Assembly (NCBI GenBank): GCA_900554595.1
Contig: USHZ01000037.1
Location: 1 to 13,201 of the forward strand
Source of the DNA: an uncultured Collinsella sp.
GTDB taxonomy: Bacteria; Actinomycetota; Coriobacteriia; Coriobacteriales; Coriobacteriaceae
DNA length: 13,201 nucleotides
Reading direction: 5' to 3'
The translations under genes and the position numbers were made by a program. Within the stretch, counting starts at the first letter, position 1, and each line of letters opens with the position of its first letter. This document shows, one piece after another, positions 8,721-13,201 of this stretch. A model generated the notes under the pieces. It searched no databases and was not told where the DNA came from. It saw only the letters and a program-made list of their open reading frames with translations.

Positions 8721-8891
8721 CGGAAAGCACGTCCCATTTCGAGTGGCGATTCTGGGATGTGCTTTCCGGTTGAGAGCTCTATCGGAAATGACATCCCGTT
8801 TCGAGCGCTGATTCTGGGACACGGTTTCCGGTTGGAGGCTCTACGGGAAAGTGGGGACCAGTTTGAGCTTGAAATCTGGGACGCACTTTCC
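8721..8891. repeat. Array of three palindromic hairpin units
   Basis: Three related hairpins follow one another. Unit 1 (8721-8768) pairs CGGAAAGCACGTCCCA with TGGGATGTGCTTTCCG, a 16-bp stem with one G-U pair and a 16-nt loop. Unit 2 (8783-8830) starts CGGAAA and ends TTTCCG with the same TCCC/GGGA inner pairs, but a 4-nt internal loop. Unit 3 (8846-8891) pairs 13 of 16 positions. Units are joined by similar 14-15-nt spacers beginning TTG(A/G)AG(A/G)GCTCTA. The loops of units 1 and 2 share TTTCGAG and GATTC. The array lies between two convergent genes and carries no credible ORF. It resembles REP/BIME-type elements in form but not in sequence. Confidence 0.85.
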
Positions 8892-8910
8892 GCCGGTGGG
8901 CCTGCCCCAG

Positions 8911-9321
8911 TCAGTCCTCCAGCTGCGCCCATTCGTGTGGGTCGTAGATCTTTACGTGCTTGTCGGGCGTGTCGCTCCAGTACTCTTCGTCCATAAAGGG
9001 CAGGTATGCCTGAATGCCGGGGCAGATAAACGGAATCCGTTGCCGCTGCAGGCGCTCGCGCTGCCGCCGTTCCAGGTTCGTCTCGGATATGACGGTCGGC
9101 ATGCCGGACAGCTCGACGAGGCTTGCCTGGATGCGCTTAAGGTCGGGGAGCGCCGCATGCCATGACGTCCGCATGATCAAAAATGAGGCGTGGCGGTAGT
9201 TTGCCTGCATCACCGTGATGGCGGGGCGTAGTGTGGGATGGATTTTGTCCCGTTCGGGCCAAAGGTCAGCAGTGATCTCGAGGCCCAGGGTCTCCCATAG
9301 GTAATCAAGCTCTTCGTCCAT
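8911..9321 (-). CDS. Short protein resembling the N-terminal domain of a MarR-type regulator, probably truncated
   Basis: This 136-residue protein starts at a minus-strand ATG at 9321. Its pattern, with a charged N-terminus, SFLIMRTSWHAALPDLKRI, an arginine-rich ETNLERRQRERLQRQRIPFI and then CPGIQAYLPFM, resembles from memory the ligand/dimer domain that precedes the winged helix in some Firmicutes and Actinobacteria MarR-annotated proteins. No helix-turn-helix follows. The reading frame stops 19 nt before the palindromic array, and nothing resembling the missing half is visible in other frames. It may be a truncated regulator, a stand-alone sensor domain or an unrelated hypothetical protein. 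The ribosome site is weak (GAGG close to the ATG). A possible minus-strand promoter is TTGGCA (9400-9395) and GATAGC (9377-9372) with a 17-nt spacer. Confidence 0.6.
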   Translation of the reverse strand: MDEELDYLWETLGLEITADLWPERDKIHPTLRPAITVMQANYRHASFLIMRTSWHAALPDLKRIQASLVELSGMPTVISETNLERRQRERLQRQRIPFICPGIQAYLPFMDEEYWSDTPDKHVKIYDPHEWAQLED

Positions 9322-9486
9322 GGCGCCTCGATATCTACGCGATCATTGATACTTCGATTGTGTTGCCTGGTGCTATCGTTTTCGAGGTAGAATCTGCCAA
9401 CGGTTGACGGCTACCGCTCGCGGCGTTTTGTCCTTCGTGTACAGCGGTCGGCTTCACAGGTCCTTCACGGGTTGGACGAAATTAGG

Positions 9487-9521
9487 CCAATTTGACCGAA
9501 TTTCAAAAAAGTCAAAATTGG
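9487..9521. promoter_or_regulatory. AT-rich inverted repeat upstream of the tRNA promoter
   Basis: CCAATTTGAC (9487-9496) is repeated in reverse as GTCAAAATTGG (9511-9521) with one extra A, around an A-rich centre. It ends three bases before the -35 box of the tRNA promoter, where an UP element or an activator site would lie. Confidence 0.4.
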
Positions 9522-9524
9522 GGC

Positions 9525-9553
9525 TTGCGTCATGGCGGGACTTCCCGTATATT
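9525..9553 (+). promoter_or_regulatory. Promoter of the tRNA-Gln/tRNA-Glu unit
   Basis: TTGCGT (-35, 9525-9530) and TATATT (-10, 9548-9553) are separated by exactly 17 nt. Transcription would start near 9560, about 38 nt before the first tRNA. The spacer contains the palindrome CGGGACTTCCCG (9536-9547). Confidence 0.7.
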
Positions 9554-9597
9554 TCTTTCTTGCGCAAAGGCATAGCCGAGCGCAGCGATGCAGTCAT

Positions 9598-9671
9598 TGG
9601 GATGTCGTCTAATGGCAGGACAGCGGATTCTGGTTCCGTCAATGGGGGTTCGACTCCCTCCATCCCAGCCA
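9598..9671 (+). tRNA. tRNA-Gln (anticodon CTG)
   Basis: A 74-nt cloverleaf: acceptor arm TGGGATG (9598-9604) pairs with CATCCCA (9661-9667). The anticodon stem GCGGA/TCCGT encloses loop TTCTGGT with CTG at 9630-9632. The T arm contains GGTTCGACTCC. The acceptor starts with the weak T-A pair typical of tRNA-Gln. The CCA end is encoded (9669-9671). Confidence 0.95.
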
Positions 9672-9688
9672 TTGCATTTGCTACATAT

Positions 9689-9762
9689 GGCCCGTTCGTC
9701 TAGCGGTTTAGGACGCCGCCCTCTCAAGGCGGAGATCACCAGTTCGAATCTGGTACGGGCTA
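9689..9762 (+). tRNA. tRNA-Glu (anticodon CTC)
   Basis: The acceptor arm GGCCCGT (9689-9695) pairs with ACGGGCT (9755-9761), followed by discriminator A at 9762. The anticodon stem CCGCC/GGCGG encloses loop CTCTCAA with CTC at 9723-9725. The T arm has GTTCGAATC. The CCA is not encoded (ACCC follows), unlike the neighbouring tRNA-Gln, so it must be added after transcription. It lies 17 nt after tRNA-Gln, in the same transcription unit. Confidence 0.95.
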
Positions 9763-9776
9763 CCCACAAATGAACG

Positions 9777-9804
9777 CCCGGGCCTCGCAAGAGACCCGGG
9801 TTTT
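9777..9804 (+). terminator. Intrinsic terminator of the tRNA unit
   Basis: CCCGGGCCTC (9777-9786) pairs with GAGACCCGGG (9791-9800) at nine of ten positions around a GCAA tetraloop. TTTT follows. Confidence 0.85.
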
Positions 9805-9860
9805 GTGTATCGACCGTATTTACGGCGCCTGCCGTGTTTCGCTCAGATCGAGGAGTAGCC

Positions 9861-10778
9861 ATGGATCTGCCCATCAGCTTGCAAGACATCACGTATGCCG
9901 AGAACTATCTGGCGCAGGGCGACCTGGCCACGGCGACGCCGCTGTTGGAGCGCCTGGTGGAGCTCGCCGAGGAGTATATCGACGCCGAGTGCAAGACGGA
10001 GGAGAAGCGCCAATACTTTAGCTTCGATAGCAAGTTTGAGCGCTTGGCCTATCGCCGCGTGGAAAAGGATCCGCGCGAGCTGGTGCAGGTCGAGGTGCCC
10101 TTTGATCGCCTGTATTCCGACATGGCGTATGCCTACATTCGCCAGCAGGATTATGTGAGTGCTCGCAACGCCTTGATGCAGGCCGTGCGCTGGGACCCCA
10201 TGAACTGCAACTATCGCTTGGACTTGGCCGAGCTGTTCCGCGCGCTCGAGGACAAGCAGGAATGGGCATCGCTTTCGTTTTCGGTGCTAGAGCGTGCAAG
10301 CGATGGCAAGTGCGCCGCCCGCGCCTACGCCAATCTAGGCCAGTACTTCTTGGAGCCCGAGACCGAGAACGTCTCGGCGGCCGTGGGTTGCGCGCGTCTG
10401 GCGCTGCGTTTGGCCCCTGGCGATGCGCATACGACGCGCCTGCTCAACAAAATCCATACCACCTATCCGGATGCCGCCGATGAGAGCGACGACCACGTGA
10501 TGGGTGAACTGGCCCTGCAAGGCGTGCCGACCTCGCCTTCGGCCGAGATTGCCATCTGCCTGATTATGTGCGCGACCGATGCTGCAAGCGACGGCGACAA
10601 GCAGGAGGCGACGCGCCTGACGGTCCGTGCCCGCGACCTGGTAGGCGAGGAGGCCTGCGCGGCGATTATCAAACTGGTGCGCGAGAGCGACGCCGAGCTC
10701 AATGCTGAGCGCAAGGCAAAGCGCGACGCCGCGGGCTCAAACGCCGATGGCGCCAAGGAGGCCGGCGATGCCCAGTAA
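9861..10778 (+). CDS. Tetratricopeptide-repeat protein of unknown function
   Basis: This 305-residue soluble protein has no signal peptide. The middle has TPR-like helix pairs: DMAYAYIRQQDYVSARNALM followed by a DP (about residues 88-113), then LAELFRALEDKQEW, then AYANLGQYF and a further ARLALRLAPGDAHTTRLL (about 172-193). The C-terminus is rich in Ala, Lys, Asp and Glu and probably disordered. TPR proteins act as scaffolds; no partner or enzyme domain is evident. The start ATG 9861 follows AGGAG (9851-9855); an in-frame GTG at 9834 has no ribosome site. The gene overlaps smpB by 11 nt, so they are very likely co-transcribed and translationally coupled. This suggests, but does not show, a link to translation or RNA quality control. 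Confidence 0.8.
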   Translation: MDLPISLQDITYAENYLAQGDLATATPLLERLVELAEEYIDAECKTEEKRQYFSFDSKFERLAYRRVEKDPRELVQVEVPFDRLYSDMAYAYIRQQDYVSARNALMQAVRWDPMNCNYRLDLAELFRALEDKQEWASLSFSVLERASDGKCAARAYANLGQYFLEPETENVSAAVGCARLALRLAPGDAHTTRLLNKIHTTYPDAADESDDHVMGELALQGVPTSPSAEIAICLIMCATDAASDGDKQEATRLTVRARDLVGEEACAAIIKLVRESDAELNAERKAKRDAAGSNADGAKEAGDAQ

Positions 10779-11238
10779 GCGCGAGCGCAAGCTCATCTCC
10801 AAGAATCGCTCGGCACACCACGAGTACTTTATTGATGAGACCTTTGAGTGCGGCATTGAGCTGAGTGGCACCGAGGTCAAGTCGATTCGCGAGCGCGCGT
10901 GCCAGATCACCGACACCTTTGCACTGATTCGTGGCGGCGAGTGCTGGCTCGTGGGCCTGCATATTCACCCTTATAGCCATGGTGGCGTGTGGAACCGCGA
11001 CCCTGATCGCCGTCGTCGTCTGCTGCTGCACCGCAAGGAGATTGACTTTCTCGACGGTAAGCTACGTAATCGCGGCTATGCCCTGGTGCCGCTGGAGCTC
11101 TACTTTAATACCGACGGCCGCGTAAAGCTGCTGCTGGGCCTAGGCCGCGGCAAGAAGCTTTACGACAAGCGCGAGGATATGGCCAAGCGCGATGTCCAGC
11201 GCGAGATTGACCGCGCCCTCAAGGAGCGCAATCGCTAG
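10768..11238 (+). CDS. smpB: SsrA-binding protein SmpB
   Basis: SmpB binds tmRNA and carries it to stalled ribosomes for trans-translation. The 156-residue protein has the family layout: an OB-fold barrel with YFIDETFECGIELSGTEVKS (about residues 16-35), HIHPYSHGGVWNRDPDRRRR with the following LLLHRKEI (about 67-90), LVPLELYFNTDGRVKLLLGL, and the basic tail KKLYDKREDMAKRDVQREID that folds on the ribosome. The start ATG 10768 follows AAGGAG (10755-10760) inside the end of the TPR gene. The tmRNA gene ssrA, often close to smpB, is not visible in this window, nor is rnr adjacent. Confidence 0.97.
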   Translation: MPSKRERKLISKNRSAHHEYFIDETFECGIELSGTEVKSIRERACQITDTFALIRGGECWLVGLHIHPYSHGGVWNRDPDRRRRLLLHRKEIDFLDGKLRNRGYALVPLELYFNTDGRVKLLLGLGRGKKLYDKREDMAKRDVQREIDRALKERNR

Positions 11239-11251
11239 GCGCTTTGTATAA

Positions 11252-11316
11252 GTTGCGGTGGAATACGGACTGTTTTGCCTGGTTGAGGTGCTATTCAGTC
11301 CTTATTTCACCGCAAC
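11252..11316. repeat. Long near-perfect inverted repeat after smpB
   Basis: Two 21-nt arms (11252-11272 and 11296-11316) match at 19 positions. One difference leaves a G-U pair and the other a C-U mismatch. The outer nine pairs begin GTTGCGGTG and the inner six end GGACTG. The loop is 23 nt. No T-run follows, so it is not a standard terminator. It lies 13 nt after the smpB stop. Confidence 0.8.
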
Positions 11317-11336
11317 TGCGGGCGTCTCATCTTGCT

Positions 11337-11364
11337 TATACTGTTTTGACACATATGTCTCAAA
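11337..11364 (+). promoter_or_regulatory. Candidate promoter -10 and overlapping palindromic operator
   Basis: TATACT (11337-11342) matches the -10 consensus at five of six positions, without a clear -35. TTTGACACATATGTCTCAAA (11345-11364) is a 20-bp palindrome with one mismatched pair that would cover the start site near 11349. It abuts the next terminator. It is not a textbook FNR, Rex or Fur box. Confidence 0.4.
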
Positions 11365-11395
11365 GGTGGTGTCCGTTATGGGCGCCGCCTTTTTT
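11365..11395 (+). terminator. Intrinsic terminator between smpB and the flavin reductase gene
   Basis: GGTGGTGTCC (11365-11374) pairs with GGGCGCCGCC (11380-11389), ten pairs including three G-U, around GTTAT. Six T follow at 11390-11395. It may end the TPR-smpB transcript, act as an attenuator for the next gene, or both. Confidence 0.75.
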
Positions 11396-11446
11396 GTGGG
11401 TACATACATCCATGAGGTTCCAACCCGGGTTAGGGGAGTGATCGTT

Positions 11447-11950
11447 ATGGACAAAACTGCGTTCTTTACCATGCCGAGCGGTCTGTACGTGGTGAGCGCC
11501 GCGGCAGACGGACTGCGCGCCGGCTGCGTCATCAACACTGCGGTGCAGGTGACGTCCATGCCGCCGCGCATCTCGATTGCGGTGAACAAGGACAACGTCA
11601 CCTCGGGTGTCATCGCATCGGCCAAAGCGTTCGCGCTGACCGTGATCGATCAGACGGCCGATATGCTCTACATTGGCAACTTTGGATTCCGCATCAGCAG
11701 CGATTATGACAAGTTTGCCAAATACGAGACCCGCGAGACGGCTCTGGGCATGCCCTATGTGCCCGAGCACGCGGCGGCCCTGTTTAGCTGCCGTTTGATC
11801 GACACCGTGGATGTGGGTACGCATCTACTGTTTATCGGCGAGGTCGAGGATGCCGAGCGCCTGAGTGACGAGACGCCGCTCACCTACGATTACTACCATA
11901 AGGTCCTGAAGGGCAAGACGCCTCCGAAGGCGTCCTCGTATCAAGGCTAG
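11447..11950 (+). CDS. Flavin reductase-like FMN-binding protein
   Basis: This 167-residue protein has the flavin reductase-like split-barrel fold seen in FMN-dependent oxidoreductases. The N-terminal strand MPSGLYVVSA leads to INTAVQVTSMPPRISIAVNK, the typical flavin-phosphate-binding segment with a VTS(M)PP pattern. FALTVIDQTAD and GNFGFRISSDYDKF follow, and HLLFIGEVEDAERL is a conserved late strand. Close relatives are fused to rubredoxin in the high-molecular-weight rubredoxin (Hrb) of anaerobes, which passes electrons from NAD(P)H to flavodiiron proteins. Here a rubredoxin gene follows 89 nt downstream. The start ATG 11447 follows GGGGAG (11433-11438); the reading frame extends further upstream across the terminator, but that part is non-coding. 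Confidence 0.85.
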   Translation: MDKTAFFTMPSGLYVVSAAADGLRAGCVINTAVQVTSMPPRISIAVNKDNVTSGVIASAKAFALTVIDQTADMLYIGNFGFRISSDYDKFAKYETRETALGMPYVPEHAAALFSCRLIDTVDVGTHLLFIGEVEDAERLSDETPLTYDYYHKVLKGKTPPKASSYQG

Positions 11951-11967
11951 AAATGTTTTAAAAATAC

Positions 11968-11995
11968 TTGCATTATATTATTGAGAATCTATACT
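11968..11995 (+). promoter_or_regulatory. Promoter of the rubredoxin gene in an AT-rich patch
   Basis: TTGCAT (11968-11973) and TATACT (11990-11995) are 16 nt apart in a strongly AT-rich stretch (11951-12003) that stands out from its GC-rich surroundings. The spacer contains TTGAGAATC, similar to one half of a Fur-type box, but the second half is poor. The expected start is near 12002. Confidence 0.65.
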
Positions 11996-12039
11996 AATAA
12001 ATGAAGTACATCACCAGTCGCGTTCGAGAGGAGAACATC

Positions 12040-12183
12040 ATGGCTGAGGAGAAGAAGACGTATAAGTTCGTGTGCGTCGTTTGCGGTTACGAGGTTGAGG
12101 TCGATACGCCCGAGCTGCCCGAGGACTACGTGTGCCCGGTGTGCGGCGTCGGTCCCGATCAGTTTGAGCTCGTCGAGGAGTAA
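12040..12183 (+). CDS. Rubredoxin
   Basis: This 47-residue iron protein transfers single electrons in the cytoplasm. The two knuckles are present: C12 and C15 in FVCVVCGYEVEVD, and C32 and C35 in YVCPVCGVGPDQFEL, the full Fe(Cys)4 set. The length is near the normal 52-54; the loop between the knuckles is slightly short and the usual GD.A.GI.PGT segment is reduced to DTPELPED. The start ATG 12040 follows GAGAGGAG (12026-12033); an in-frame ATG at 12001 lies at the probable transcription start and is rejected. Its own promoter and terminator suggest independent expression from the flavin reductase gene upstream, its likely redox partner. Confidence 0.95.
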   Translation: MAEEKKTYKFVCVVCGYEVEVDTPELPEDYVCPVCGVGPDQFELVEE

Positions 12184-12222
12184 CTCGCAGGCACACGGCG
12201 AAAGCCGAACATAGCTCTGTCC

Positions 12223-12258
12223 AAGGGCCCCGGTCGAATTCTCGGCCGGGGCCCTTTT
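12223..12258 (+). terminator. Strong intrinsic terminator of the rubredoxin gene
   Basis: AAGGGCCCC then GGTCGA (12223-12237) pair with TCGGCC then GGGGCCCTT (12242-12256), a 15-bp stem with one G-U pair around ATTC. TTTT ends at 12258. The 12259-12320 stretch that follows holds nothing recognisable. Confidence 0.92.
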
Positions 12259-12320
12259 CCTCCGCCCCCAAGGGATCACGGTTGCTGTTAGCCGATCCTG
12301 CCTGTCGTGAGTCCGGCCGA

Positions 12321-12622
12321 CCTTTTGTCTTAATCTGCCACATCTAACGGCTCAAAACGGGTCTTCCTGTTACAGATCGAGACAAAAGGTTGGAGCTGAA
12401 GAAATGTCTGGATTTGTAACATCTAGAAGCGGAAATTGGGTCCACATGTTACAGATTGAGACAAACCAAAACCGTCCGGCAGAAGATCTCAATCTGTAAC
12501 ATCTAGCAGTGAAAACGGGGTCTATGTGTTACAGATTGAGACAAACGGAGCTGTCCCTCGGAATGATCTCGATCTGTAACATCTAACGGCTCGAAACGGG
12601 TCTTCCTGTTACAGGTCGAGAC
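12321..12622. repeat. Tandem array of four palindromic units, period about 80 bp
   Basis: Four units lie at about 12321-12389, 12404-12466, 12485-12546 and 12565-12622. Each has a left arm ending in a form of ATCTGTAACA, the loop start TCTA, a GGGTC-containing loop and a right arm TGTTACAGATTGAGAC or close variant. The word ACATCTA recurs at 12340, 12419, 12499 and 12579, giving spacings of 79, 80 and 80. The first unit has the longest arms, 18 of 22 paired from CCTTTTGTCT. Intervening 15-19-nt spacers differ. The array fills the junction between convergent rubredoxin and Nramp genes and has no ORF of note. The Nramp gene has no classical terminator, so the array may serve as one. Confidence 0.9.
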
Positions 12623-12649
12623 GTTTGCCTGGGTAGGTACCCCGCCCCA

Positions 12650-13201
12650 TTACATCCCTGTTAACAACGCGACATCGAGAATCGTCACGATGGCACCAGT
12701 CCCTACAAGCAGCGCGTTGAGCGGGCGCGAGTTGGCGTATTTGCCCATGACGCGGGGCGAACTGGTGAGTCGTATGAGCACAAAGACCGTAATCGGCAGC
12801 TGAAGCGACAGCAGTGCCTGGCTCCAAATGAGACCTTCAAAAGGATTTGGGACGACCAGGCACGCCGTCACTGCGCCGACGAAACAGGCCGCTACCCCGA
12901 TCGAGGAATGTCGGTCGTGGATGTCGTATTCCTCGTCGAACATGCCCGCGGTGATGGTTCCCGCCGCCATGCCCGCTGTCACGCTGCTCGATAGTCCCGC
13001 GAACAGCAGCGCTACCGCAAAGATGGTCGAGCTCGCCGGGCCCAAGATGGGGGAGAGCGTGGCCGCTGCGACGGCGAGGTCGTCTACGACAATGCCGTGC
13101 GCAAAGAAGGCCGTTGCGGCCAGGATGACCATGGCCGAGTTGATTGCCCAGCCCACGCCCATCGAAAAGAGCGTGTCGAAGAGCTCGTAGCGCAGACGTT
13201 C
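12650..13201 (-). CDS. Nramp-family divalent metal transporter (Mn/Fe), C-terminal part
   Basis: The minus-strand frame stays open to the window edge and reads ERLRYELFDTLFSMGVGWAI before the first internal ATG (13162), so the gene continues beyond 13201; 183 residues are visible. The region matches the second half of Nramp/MntH proton-coupled importers: the RYELFDTLFSMGVGWAINSA helix (TM7 area), ILGPASSTIFAVALLFAGLS followed by the SSSVTAGMAAG motif (TM8), then three more membrane segments ending at LLTGM. The metal-binding DPGN and MPH helices would lie in the missing part, so function cannot be checked. It is convergent with the rubredoxin gene, with the palindrome array between. Its promoter is outside the window. 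Confidence 0.88.
   Translation of the reverse strand, partial: ERLRYELFDTLFSMGVGWAINSAMVILAATAFFAHGIVVDDLAVAAATLSPILGPASSTIFAVALLFAGLSSSVTAGMAAGTITAGMFDEEYDIHDRHSSIGVAACFVGAVTACLVVPNPFEGLIWSQALLSLQLPITVFVLIRLTSSPRVMGKYANSRPLNALLVGTGAIVTILDVALLTGM

Noticed and set aside
8757..9165. Plus-strand open frames over the three-hairpin array and the minus-strand short gene
   Set aside because: The translations follow repeat sequence, lack a ribosome site and match no family.
9404..9703. Plus-strand open frame across the tRNA region
   Set aside because: It runs through the tRNA-Gln gene and its promoter, so it is not coding.
11258..11446. N-terminal extension of the flavin reductase frame
   Set aside because: The added 63 codons cross a long hairpin and an intrinsic terminator; the ATG at 11447 has a good ribosome site and starts the family core.
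10768..11446. tmRNA gene (ssrA) next to smpB
   Set aside because: I looked for the tmRNA acceptor ends and the tag-coding region near smpB on the plus strand and found none; the 65-nt inverted repeat is too small.
12321..12622. CRISPR array
   Set aside because: Units are about 60-bp palindromes with loops, period 80, partly diverged repeats, and no cas genes or uniform 30-nt spacers.
12828..13190. Plus-strand open frame opposite the Nramp gene
   Set aside because: The minus strand has clear Nramp helices; the plus-strand translation is a Ser/Ala/Thr-rich shadow.

Overview
The window is GC-rich, actinobacterial-type DNA. Its gene content (VanZ-like protein, solitary resolvase, MurNAc PTS cluster, flavin reductase plus rubredoxin, Nramp transporter) and its strong Shine-Dalgarno sites fit a host-associated anaerobe of the Coriobacteriia, most like Collinsella. 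That assignment is inferred from style and content, not from a search.

Layout, left to right. Positions 1-2201 hold rnr (RNase R) and its terminator. Positions 2278-2952 hold a solitary small serine recombinase between hairpins. Positions 3039-3722 hold a VanZ-like membrane protein with a terminator. Positions 3745-8262 hold a peptidoglycan-sugar recovery cluster: murR (RpiR/SIS regulator), murQ (MurNAc-6-P etherase), murP (PTS EIIBC) and a DUF871/MupG-type 6-phospho-N-acetylmuramidase. A strong terminator stands directly in front of the last gene. Positions 8279-8714 hold an ArsC/Spx-like thioredoxin-fold protein. Positions 8721-8891 are three consecutive palindromic hairpins, followed by a convergent short gene (8911-9321, minus) that looks like a regulator lacking its DNA-binding half. 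Positions 9525-9804 are a tRNA-Gln(CTG)/tRNA-Glu(CTC) transcription unit with promoter and terminator. Positions 9861-11238 are a TPR protein gene overlapping smpB. Positions 11252-11395 carry a long hairpin, a candidate operator and a terminator. Positions 11447-12258 hold a flavin reductase-like gene and a stand-alone rubredoxin with its own promoter and terminator. Positions 12321-12622 are four tandem palindromic units with a period of about 80 bp. Positions 12650-13201 (minus) are the C-terminal part of an Nramp-type metal transporter that runs off the window.

How the genes work together. The mur cluster forms a coherent pathway. MurP imports and 6-phosphorylates MurNAc or MurNAc-GlcNAc. 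MupG splits the phosphorylated disaccharide. MurQ removes lactate to give GlcNAc-6-P. MurR senses the pathway. RNase R and SmpB are partners in trans-translation quality control and are often adjacent, but here about 8.6 kb separates them. Flavin reductase plus rubredoxin resembles a split version of the fused high-molecular-weight rubredoxin (Hrb) used by anaerobes against NO or oxygen.

The least explained material is non-coding. There are two unrelated tandem palindrome arrays, each in a convergent gene junction, and a near-perfect 21-bp stem after smpB. No complete new defence or biosynthetic system is visible.
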